DNA of 5,298 nt, from positions 1 through 5,298 of the forward strand of contig JAIVJP010000330.1 in NCBI GenBank assembly GCA_020199975.1, read 5' to 3'. The position numbers and the translations under genes are program-made. The number at the start of each line of letters is the position of its first letter. Position 1 is the first letter of the stretch. This stretch comes from Acidobacteriota bacterium. GTDB taxonomy: Bacteria > Acidobacteriota > Blastocatellia > Pyrinomonadales > Pyrinomonadaceae. Below, piece by piece: positions 1-5,298 of the stretch. Below the pieces are notes generated by a model. It saw only the letters and a program-made list of their open reading frames with translations, did not search any database and had not been told where the DNA came from.

Positions 1-424
1 CGGTTCCGGGAATTCCCCCCAGACCCTCAATGCCTGAAAGGCCTTGCCGGGCAACGTCGACGCATAGACGCGGTAAGGAATAGCCGGCGCTGACCTGGAC
101 CAGCTCTCCGTCAAACTGCACTTCGCCCTTCAAATCTTTCAAACTCAAAACTACGTAGTGATGCTCGCCATCATCGGCAAGGACATTGCTGCCCGACCCG
201 AGCGCCCGCCAGCCGATGCCTGCTTCGTCCAGGATGTGAACCACTCCTGCTGCTTGTGCTTCAGTTTGTGGAAAGATGACCCAATCGATAGATCCGCCTA
301 CCCTCAGGCTGGTCAATTCAGCGAAGCGTCGTCCTCGTTCGGCGCGCACTCCGAGCCGCGCGGCAATCTCCTCAATCGCCACATTCCGCTGCCTGATCCC
401 CGATTCGTCCGTTGGTTCTGACAT
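1..424 (-). CDS. murB: UDP-N-acetylenolpyruvoylglucosamine reductase MurB, N-terminal part (3' end outside window)
   Basis: MurB is the cytoplasmic FAD enzyme that reduces UDP-GlcNAc-enolpyruvate to UDP-MurNAc using NADPH. The window holds the first 141 codons, read without a stop to the window edge. Visible FAD-domain motifs are TSLRVGGSID (residues 38-47, the usual start of the fold), RALGSGSNVL (73-82, the FAD pyrophosphate-binding turn) and GLSGIEGLGGIPGT (128-141, the conserved IPGT loop). The second half, with the catalytic Ser and Glu and the substrate domain, lies outside, so the MurB subtype cannot be told. The ATG at 424-422 was chosen because it lies 5 nt after the murC stop, has a purine-rich AAGGCGG 10 nt upstream, and leaves an N-terminal stretch of about 37 residues before the first motif. 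Its position directly after murC suggests translational coupling. The family call is secure; the exact start is likely. Confidence 0.95.
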   Translation of the reverse strand, partial: MSEPTDESGIRQRNVAIEEIAARLGVRAERGRRFAELTSLRVGGSIDWVIFPQTEAQAAGVVHILDEAGIGWRALGSGSNVLADDGEHHYVVLSLKDLKGEVQFDGELVQVSAGYSLPRLCVDVARQGLSGIEGLGGIPGT

Positions 425-429
425 CAAAT

Positions 430-1830
430 TCAAACCGCCTTGGCGTCACCTCGTTCGCGTAAGAGTTCCAGGAGTTGTTCGCTTACACGGCTTATGGTAC
501 CCGCTCCGAGTGTAAGCACGAGATCGCCGGGCTGAACGTGATCTCGCAAAGTTATCGGCGCATTCTCGAGAGCTCCGATGTGGCGTGCGTCCTTGTGGCC
601 GAAACGTTTGATCGCTTCCGTCAGTGCCTCCGCCGTGACACCCTCGATTGGTTCCTCGCTGGCCGCATAAATGTCTGTGATGAACAACGAATCAGCGTTG
701 TTAAATGAGCGCGCAAACTCTTCCATTAGATCGTGGGTACGGCTGTAGCGATGTGGTTGAAAGAGCACGACGATGCGCCGTGCGCCGGACCCAATCTTCG
801 CTGCCGCCAAGGTTGCTTTGATTTCGGTTGGGTGATGGCCGTAGTCATCAATGACCAGCACTCCTCCCACCTCACCCTTAAACTGAAAGCGTCTTCCCGC
901 GCCTCCGAAGCTGCCCAGCGCCTCGGCAATCAGTTCGAAGGGAACATCAAGTTCGAAGCCCACTGCTATAGCTGCCAACGAGTTGTAAACGTTGTGCAGA
1001 CCGGGCACGCGCAGGTTAATCTCGCCAACAGTATTGCCACTTCGCCTAACAGTGAAATTCGATCCAAAATTCTGATCGTAACGAATGCCATGGGCTGAGA
1101 TATCGGCCTGGGCACTCAACCCGTAGGTCATCCTGCGTCGTTCGATGTGAGGAATGATTGCTTGTACGTTAGGATCGTCAAGGCAAAGCACCGAAGCTCC
1201 GTAGAAAGGCACTTTGTTTACGAAACTGGTAAAGCAGGTGCGCACGTCGTCCATGTCGTGGTAGTAGTCCATGTGTTCTCGGTCAATATTTGTGATTACA
1301 GCAATTGTCGGCGTAAGCATGAGAAACGAGCGGTCGCTTTCATCGGCTTCAACAACCATCAGATCGCTTTTACCCAGATGCGCATTCGATCCAAACGCAC
1401 CGACGACCCCACCCACAACGATCGTTGGGTCAAGTCCCGCACGTCCGAGCACAGTCGCAACCATCGACGTGGTCGTGGTTTTCCCATGAGAGCCAGCCAC
1501 TGCCACCGAATGCGGTTTCAGACGCATCAGTTCGGCGAGCATCTCCGCTCGGGGAATCACCGGTATGGAGCGACGATGGGCCTCTCTGATTTCAGGATTG
1601 TCATCACGCACCGCCGTGGAGCGCACCACGACTTGCGCATCATCGATATTCTCCCAGCTGTGGCCCTCGGCAAAGCCCACGCCCATATGTTCTAAGCGAT
1701 CAGTTACGCTCGATCTCTTCTGATCGGATCCGGACACACGGAATCCGAGATTAACCAGCACCTCAGCAATCCCGGACATACCTATGCCGCCGATGCCCAC
1801 GAAATGTACGTGCTGAATTTGTCTAAACAT
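430..1830 (-). CDS. murC: UDP-N-acetylmuramate--L-alanine ligase MurC
   Basis: MurC is the cytoplasmic ATP-dependent ligase that joins L-alanine to UDP-MurNAc, the first step of stem-peptide synthesis. The 466-residue product has normal family length and all three Mur ligase domains. The N-terminal UDP-binding domain has HFVGIGGIGMSG (residues 9-20). The central ATPase has the P-loop GSHGKTTT (113-120), EADESD (161-166, metal binding), NIDREHMDYY (181-190) and PGLHNVYNSLAA (276-287). The C-terminal domain has DDYGHHPTEI (328-337), FQPHRYSRT (357-365) and GAGTI (442-446). DDYGHHPTE and QPHRYSR separate MurC from MurD, MurE and MurF; the related ligase Mpl is less likely given the dcw context. 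The ATG at 1830 gives the usual MFRQIQHVHFVG beginning. No Shine-Dalgarno sequence is visible: the 12 nt before the ATG read AACTGATTTCTT and are directly preceded by the foot of a hairpin-forming repeat. No broken or missing motif was seen. Confidence 0.98.
   Translation of the reverse strand: MFRQIQHVHFVGIGGIGMSGIAEVLVNLGFRVSGSDQKRSSVTDRLEHMGVGFAEGHSWENIDDAQVVVRSTAVRDDNPEIREAHRRSIPVIPRAEMLAELMRLKPHSVAVAGSHGKTTTTSMVATVLGRAGLDPTIVVGGVVGAFGSNAHLGKSDLMVVEADESDRSFLMLTPTIAVITNIDREHMDYYHDMDDVRTCFTSFVNKVPFYGASVLCLDDPNVQAIIPHIERRRMTYGLSAQADISAHGIRYDQNFGSNFTVRRSGNTVGEINLRVPGLHNVYNSLAAIAVGFELDVPFELIAEALGSFGGAGRRFQFKGEVGGVLVIDDYGHHPTEIKATLAAAKIGSGARRIVVLFQPHRYSRTHDLMEEFARSFNNADSLFITDIYAASEEPIEGVTAEALTEAIKRFGHKDARHIGALENAPITLRDHVQPGDLVLTLGAGTISRVSEQLLELLRERGDAKAV
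435..441 (-). promoter_or_regulatory. Probable murB ribosome binding site inside the murC 3' end
   Basis: On the minus strand AAGGCGG lies 10 nt upstream of the murB ATG (424-422) and overlaps the last codons of murC. It is a partial match to the anti-Shine-Dalgarno complement. It supports the chosen murB start, and the 5-nt stop-to-start gap suggests that ribosomes ending murC can feed murB. The match is imperfect and G+C-rich sequence gives such matches by chance, so confidence is moderate. Confidence 0.5.
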
Positions 1831-1842
1831 AAGAAATCAGTT

Positions 1843-1903
1843 GGCAGTGGGCAGTGCACAGATTGCCAATCCGTGCACTGCCCCCTACCCACTGCCTACT
1901 GCC
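1843..1903. repeat. Heptad (GGCAGTR) inverted-repeat element at the murG/murC junction
   Basis: Two GGCAGTG units lie at 1843-1849 and 1850-1856. Their inverse follows in 7-bp register at 1876-1882, 1883-1889 (degenerate), 1890-1896 and 1897-1903. A perfect 11-bp stem forms between GGGCAGTGCAC (1849-1859) and GTGCACTGCCC (1873-1883). Inside it GATT (1861-1864) can pair with AATC (1868-1871) around a GCC loop. Outside it GGCAGT (1843-1848) pairs with ACTGCC (1891-1896), leaving a 7-nt bulge, one unit long. On the transcribed strand the first arm forms the last codons and TAG stop (1887-1885) of murG, and the second arm ends 12 nt before the murC ATG. The sequence after the hairpin, AACTGATTTCTT, has no U-tract typical of a terminator. 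The unit is unrelated in sequence to the one at murD/ftsW, but the architecture is the same. Confidence 0.88.
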
Positions 1904-2991
1904 ATCCGCCTCTTGCTGTCAATCAACTCCTCAATCAAATCAACCGCGGCTGCCGCTGCGTCGCCGCGTGCCAGTTTGCGACTGGCTTCTTCCATCTTCC
2001 TGATCTCGTCGGGAGATTGGACAAGTTTTTCTATCTCCTGGGCCAGTCTGGCGCCGCTTAAGTCCTGCTGCAGGATCATCCAGGAGGCTCCCTCCGCTTC
2101 GAGTGCCTCCGCGTTTTTCCTCTGGTGGTCATCGGCTGCCAAAGGAAAGGGAATCATGATGGCCGCTTTGCCCGCCGCAATGAGTTCTGCTGTGGTTGTC
2201 GCGCCGGCCCGACAAATCACAAGATCAGCGTCGCTAAAAGACACCACCATGTCATCGATGTAGCGCCTCACATCCGCTTGCTCGGCCCAACCGGCATCCC
2301 CATACGCCGCACGTACCGGTTCAAAATCTGCATCGCCGGTTTGATGAGTGATTCGCAAGGCGCTTCGCAAACTCTCCAGGTACGGCAGAGTTGCAACCAT
2401 CGCTTCGTTGATTGCATGCGCCCCCTGCGATCCACCGAACACCAGCACTGAGAAGCGGTCTGCTTGGCGCTCTCTTGCCGGTATCTCAAAGAACTCGCGC
2501 CTTACCGGGTTGCCGGTCACCACTCCCTTGCCGCGAAAAAAAATGAGCGACCTTTCAAACGAGACGGCTGCCTTGTCAACAAACCAGGCCAGCGTTCGAT
2601 TGGTCCAGCCGGGTAAAGCATTTGACTCCATGACTAGCGTGGGCAGCTTCAGGAGTGCAGCTATCAACACCACCGGCCCTGAGACATACCCGCCGGCGCC
2701 TATCACAATGTCGGGCCGAAAGTCCCTGATGATCCGTTTTGCCGAGAGAAAACTGCCTGGGAGCATGCCTAGCCCACGCAGCCGGGCAACGGCGCCTACA
2801 CTCTTCAAGCCGGCACTGTCAATGATCGAAAGTTCAAAACCCGCTTTCGGCACCAGTTTCGTTTCGAGCCCTCGGGCCGTGCCTACAAATCTGACTTCTG
2901 ACCGCGGGTCGCGGCGAAGAATCTCCTTCGCCACGGCAATACCAGGATAAATATGGCCGCCGGTTCCCGCCGCGGCGATCAGTGCACGCAT
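1885..2991 (-). CDS. murG: UDP-GlcNAc:lipid I N-acetylglucosaminyltransferase MurG
   Basis: MurG is a GT-B fold, membrane-associated glycosyltransferase (GT28 family) that moves GlcNAc from UDP-GlcNAc to lipid I, forming lipid II on the cytoplasmic face. The product is 368 residues, normal to slightly long. The N-terminal acceptor domain shows GTGGHIYPG (9-17, glycine loop with the conserved His13), GAGGYVSGP (98-106) and ESNALPG (122-128). The C-terminal donor domain shows GNPVR (160-164), GGSQGA (186-191), the UDP-GlcNAc-binding stretch RAGATTTAEL (261-270, with Glu269) and PFPLAADDHQ (281-290). Where E. coli has HEQN this protein has MESN at 121-124; the Glu and Asn are kept. The ATG at 2991 lies 6 nt after the ftsW stop and puts the glycine loop at the family-typical position; only a weak GGG overlaps the upstream stop region. 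The last six residues (MAVGSG) and the TAG stop are encoded inside a heptad repeat, so the native tail probably ended near RR at 361-362. Confidence 0.97.
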   Translation of the reverse strand: MRALIAAAGTGGHIYPGIAVAKEILRRDPRSEVRFVGTARGLETKLVPKAGFELSIIDSAGLKSVGAVARLRGLGMLPGSFLSAKRIIRDFRPDIVIGAGGYVSGPVVLIAALLKLPTLVMESNALPGWTNRTLAWFVDKAAVSFERSLIFFRGKGVVTGNPVRREFFEIPARERQADRFSVLVFGGSQGAHAINEAMVATLPYLESLRSALRITHQTGDADFEPVRAAYGDAGWAEQADVRRYIDDMVVSFSDADLVICRAGATTTAELIAAGKAAIMIPFPLAADDHQRKNAEALEAEGASWMILQQDLSGARLAQEIEKLVQSPDEIRKMEEASRKLARGDAAAAAVDLIEELIDSKRRMAVGSG

Positions 2992-2997
2992 CGTGCT

Positions 2998-4197
2998 TTA
3001 CCCGAAGCGCGACGAAGCGATTCGCCTGCCGGTGGCGACCCGCGGTTGTTTTAGTTCTCGGCCCGCGCGAGTCATTAATGATCTCAGCACTCCGCTGTCG
3101 AACGAACCGGAGGCCTGCTGGGAAATATTGAGCAGTATGCCCGCCGCCGCGAGGGTGGGCATTAAAGATGATCCGCCGTACGAAATGAATGGCAGCGGAA
3201 TACCTTTGGTCGGGACCAGCGACAGGACCACGCTGATATTGAAGAGCGCTTGCGTAACAATTGCCGTTACCAAACCTAATGCCAACAGCATCCCGAATCG
3301 GTCCGGCGCCAGCAGTGATGTCCGTATGCCACGCCAGAGAAAGAGAGCAAAGACTGCAATCACAGCCAACGCTCCTACTAATCCCAATTCTTCACCCACA
3401 ACGGCGTAGATGAAATCAGAGTGCGCAAAAGGCAGAAATAGCATCTTCTGCTTGCCCTGAGCGAATCCCAAACCATTTGGCCCGCCCGAGCCGACGGCAA
3501 TGAGCGACTGCACCACCTGGAATCCGCTCCCCTGCGGATCCGCCCACGGATCGAGAAAAGTGATCAGACGTCGAATTCGAAACGGAACAAAGATCAGCAG
3601 CCCCGCGACAACTAACAGCGCCGGCACCGCCACCATTGCCAGGTGCTTGAGCCGAGCCCCGGCGGTGTAGACGACGACGACAAAAATTACGCCGAGCATC
3701 ATTGCTGTACCGAGGTCGGGCTCGATCACGATCAAACCGGCCAACGCGCATGTGACAATCGCGCACGGCATAAACGTGGTCCAGAACTGGCCTTCCTCAC
3801 CAGCTCGCCTCTCCAGGAAGTAAGCAAGGAAGATCACCAGTGCCGGCTTGGTGAGCTCTGACGGTTGAATCGAGAGCTTGGGAAGCTTGATCCAGCGATG
3901 GGCGCCGTTGGTGGCGGGGAATGCGAACACCGCCAGCAACATGACCGTCGTCACTGCCAGCAAACCGTAGACGACACGACGATTTTTTAAGTGCTTGTAG
4001 TCGACCTGCATAGCCGCCAGCATCACTACGAAACCGATTCCCGTCCAGATTCCTTGCTTGAGCACGTAATAGAGCTCATTGCCATTTTCACGCTGGGCCA
4101 TCACCGCCGAAGCGCTGTAAACCATCACCACGCCGAAAAGGGCGAGGCCAACCGTGGCGGCAAACAACCATTTGTCTGGATATAACTTTCGGGCCAT
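2998..4197 (-). CDS. ftsW: Division-specific peptidoglycan polymerase FtsW (SEDS family)
   Basis: FtsW is an inner-membrane SEDS glycosyltransferase that polymerises lipid II at the septum together with a class B PBP (FtsI). The 399-residue product is strongly hydrophobic with about ten membrane segments, starting at roughly residues 11-31 and 51-63. SEDS motifs are present: HRWIKL (100-105, conserved Trp102), IQPSELTKPA (110-119), IEPDLGTA (158-165), FLPFAHSDFIYAVVGEELG (254-272, where Asp261 aligns with the essential Asp of RodA) and GIPLPFISYGGSS (332-344). RodA and SpoVE share these motifs; FtsW is preferred because the gene sits between murD and murG in a dcw cluster. A basic C-terminal tail of about 30 residues (from about residue 370) follows the last membrane segment and may be cytoplasmic. 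The ATG at 4197 gives a short, basic N-terminus before the first helix. No clear Shine-Dalgarno is seen: GGTTCTAAGCA separates the ATG from the foot of a heptad inverted repeat. Confidence 0.95.
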   Translation of the reverse strand: MARKLYPDKWLFAATVGLALFGVVMVYSASAVMAQRENGNELYYVLKQGIWTGIGFVVMLAAMQVDYKHLKNRRVVYGLLAVTTVMLLAVFAFPATNGAHRWIKLPKLSIQPSELTKPALVIFLAYFLERRAGEEGQFWTTFMPCAIVTCALAGLIVIEPDLGTAMMLGVIFVVVVYTAGARLKHLAMVAVPALLVVAGLLIFVPFRIRRLITFLDPWADPQGSGFQVVQSLIAVGSGGPNGLGFAQGKQKMLFLPFAHSDFIYAVVGEELGLVGALAVIAVFALFLWRGIRTSLLAPDRFGMLLALGLVTAIVTQALFNISVVLSLVPTKGIPLPFISYGGSSLMPTLAAAGILLNISQQASGSFDSGVLRSLMTRAGRELKQPRVATGRRIASSRFG

Positions 4198-4208
4198 TGC
4201 TTAGAACC

Positions 4209-4279
4209 GTCCAATGTCCAAGGTCCAACGTCCAAGGTTAGCCGATTGGACTTTGGACATTGGACTTTAGACATTGGAC
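4209..4279. repeat. Heptad (TTGGACN) inverted-repeat element at the murD/ftsW junction
   Basis: Four GTCCAA units start at 4209, 4216, 4223 and 4230. After a 10-nt loop (4236-4245), five inverse units start at 4246, 4253, 4260, 4267 and 4274: TTGGAC four times and TTAGAC once. All are exactly 7 bp apart, so the variable base falls at every seventh position. The arms can pair over about 27 bp (4209-4235 with 4246-4272), with mismatches mainly at the variable bases, or shifted by one unit. Read on the transcribed minus strand, the first arm is the 3' end of murD, the murD TAA is in the loop, and the second arm ends 11 nt before the ftsW ATG. No T-run follows, so it does not look like an intrinsic terminator. 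It resembles dispersed intergenic heptad repeats; copy number cannot be judged here. Confidence 0.9.
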
Positions 4280-5298
4280 TTCACTCTTAAAGACTTTCCC
4301 CCGATGCTCGAAGCTCTCAAACATATCGAAACTTGCACACGCCGGTGCGAGCAAGACGATGTCACCGGGCAGCGCCGACTGAAACGAGAGTTTGACGGCT
4401 TCCTGCATGTCAGCGGCTCGTTGGCTAGGTGCGTACTCGCCGAGTTCCTTTGCGATCGTTTCCGCGTCTTCACCAATCAAAACAAGTTGCCGCACGTTTT
4501 CGCGAATCAGCTCAGCGAGCGGAGCGTAAGGCGCTTTCTTACCCCGGCCACCGAGAATTAAAACTACCTTGCCGGCATCATCCTTGAAAGCTTCAAGAGC
4601 TTTCACCGTCGCATCGACGCTGGTGGCCTTTGAGTCGTTGTAAAACTTAACCTCCTTTACTTCAGCAGCAAGCTCCAGACGATGCTCCACCGGCTCAAAG
4701 CGACTCACCGTTTCACGCATCGATTCAGGACTGGCGCCGCACGCCAGACCGGCTGACAACGCCGCCAGCACATTCTCAACATTGTGAAGCCCGCGGAGTT
4801 TCATCTCGTCACGCATCATGAGCGTCCGTTCGCCGTCGCGGGTGCGAGAAACCAAGTCCCGCCCGCGTAGGAAGAGCCCTTCATGGGGCTCGTGTTGCAC
4901 GCTGAAGGTCACGACATGAGCACGCAAGCCGCTCGCCCACGACGACACGACTTCGTCATCGCCATTGAGTACAGCCACGTCGCCTGGCTCCTGGTTCATA
5001 AAAATCCGGTGCTTGGCCGCGGCGTAGTCGGTAAATGCTTCGTAGCGATCCATATGATTTGGCGTGACGTTTAGCACTACTGCAACCGAGGGATGGAATT
5101 CCTTGATCGTCTCCAACTGAAAGCTCGATAGTTCGACCACCGCCCAGCCGTCACCCCTTGAGCCTTCTACCAGCGTTATCAGCGGCGGGCCGATGTTTCC
5201 TCCCACCTGCACCGGAAATTCCGCATCTTTCAGCAACTCACCAATCAACGCCGTGGTCGTGGTCTTGCCGTTGGTACCGGTGATGGCCACCATGCGGC
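4238..5298 (-). CDS. murD: UDP-N-acetylmuramoyl-L-alanine--D-glutamate ligase MurD, missing N-terminal domain (5' end outside window)
   Basis: MurD is the cytoplasmic ATP-dependent ligase that adds D-glutamate to UDP-MurNAc-L-Ala. The window holds the central and C-terminal domains, about 352 codons. The N-terminal UDP-binding domain, about 100 residues by comparison with E. coli MurD, lies beyond the right edge. The frame stays open to the edge, so the Met at 5293 is internal and not the start. Counting from that Met: P-loop GTNGKTTTT (6-14), GGNIG (31-35), ELSSFQLET (54-62), NVTPNHMDRY (75-84), LRGLHNVENVLAAL (166-179), EHRLE (203-207), NDSKATS (219-225), GGRGKK (248-253) and LAPACASFDMFESFEHRG (315-332). 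ELSSFQLE, NDSKAT and PACASFD are diagnostic for MurD among Mur ligases. After the family-typical end near KVFKSEV, the tail VQCLKSNVQSPIG is encoded by a 7-bp repeat array, and the TAA stop lies in the loop of the inverted repeat. The tail is probably a repeat-derived extension without function in the fold. Confidence 0.97.
   Translation of the reverse strand, partial: RMVAITGTNGKTTTTALIGELLKDAEFPVQVGGNIGPPLITLVEGSRGDGWAVVELSSFQLETIKEFHPSVAVVLNVTPNHMDRYEAFTDYAAAKHRIFMNQEPGDVAVLNGDDEVVSSWASGLRAHVVTFSVQHEPHEGLFLRGRDLVSRTRDGERTLMMRDEMKLRGLHNVENVLAALSAGLACGASPESMRETVSRFEPVEHRLELAAEVKEVKFYNDSKATSVDATVKALEAFKDDAGKVVLILGGRGKKAPYAPLAELIRENVRQLVLIGEDAETIAKELGEYAPSQRAADMQEAVKLSFQSALPGDIVLLAPACASFDMFESFEHRGKVFKSEVQCLKSNVQSPIG

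Noticed and set aside
158..421. Plus-strand open frame at the left end as a possible separate gene
   Set aside because: The minus strand here reads without a stop as MurB with clear FAD-binding motifs, so the plus-strand frame is a shadow.
1147..1695. Plus-strand open frame of 182 codons opposite murC
   Set aside because: It is antisense to the intact murC and very rich in His and Arg, as expected from reading the opposite strand; no family is recognised.
1843..1903. Intrinsic terminator or promoter island between murG and murC
   Set aside because: No T-run follows the stem, and no convincing -35/-10 pair is seen in the short gap before murC.
2348..2950. Plus-strand open frame of 200 codons opposite murG
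   Set aside because: It is fully antisense to a secure murG, its translation has no recognisable domain and low complexity rich in Ser, Pro and Arg, and it has no visible ribosome binding site. It is a shadow of codon bias in murG.
2993..3409. Plus-strand open frame of 138 codons opposite ftsW
   Set aside because: It lies inside ftsW on the other strand, and the composition looks like a shadow of membrane-protein codons; no hydrophobic segments or motifs of its own.
4209..4279. Intrinsic transcription terminator between murD and ftsW
   Set aside because: A long stem exists but is followed by GGTTCTAAGCA and the ftsW ATG, with no U-run. Ending transcription here would cut an operon of essential genes.
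4209..4279. CRISPR array
   Set aside because: The units are 6-7 bp, contiguous and inverted, without spacers.
4238..5293. ATG at 5293 as the true murD start
   Set aside because: It lies directly at the P-loop strand (MVAITGTNGK), the frame is open upstream to the window edge, and the family needs an N-terminal UDP-binding domain before it.

Overview
The window is an internal piece of a bacterial division and cell wall (dcw) cluster. It is read entirely from the minus strand and packed with genes from end to end. In transcription order (right to left) it holds murD (5' end outside the window), ftsW, murG, murC and murB (3' end outside the window). Every protein was identified from motifs visible in its translation. 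No tRNA, rRNA, CRISPR array or insertion sequence was seen, and no promoter or terminator was recognised; any operon promoter probably lies upstream of murD, outside the window.

The genes cover consecutive steps of peptidoglycan precursor synthesis. MurC adds the first amino acid (L-Ala) to UDP-MurNAc and MurD adds D-Glu. MurB makes UDP-MurNAc from the enolpyruvyl precursor. MurG adds GlcNAc to lipid I to make lipid II at the inner face of the membrane. FtsW polymerises lipid II at the division septum. The order murD-ftsW-murG-murC-murB, with murB rather than ddl directly after murC, differs from the E. coli arrangement and is found in many other phyla. Codon use and GC (mid-50s percent by eye) look uniform, with no sign of recent transfer within the genes.

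Two of the four gene junctions are tight and plain: ftsW/murG is 6 nt and murC/murB is 5 nt. The other two, murD/ftsW and murG/murC, each carry an inverted-repeat element made of 7-bp units. The unit is TTGGACN at murD/ftsW and GGCAGTR at murG/murC. The two units are unrelated in sequence, but the elements share a layout. Each forms the last codons of the upstream gene, can fold into a long hairpin in the mRNA, and ends 11-12 nt before the next start codon, where a Shine-Dalgarno sequence would be expected but is not seen. This is the most interesting signal in the window.

The organism cannot be fixed from the sequence alone. The gene order, moderate GC and heptad-type intergenic repeats would fit an Acidobacteriota-like (for example Blastocatellia) genome, but this is a low-confidence inference from general knowledge.
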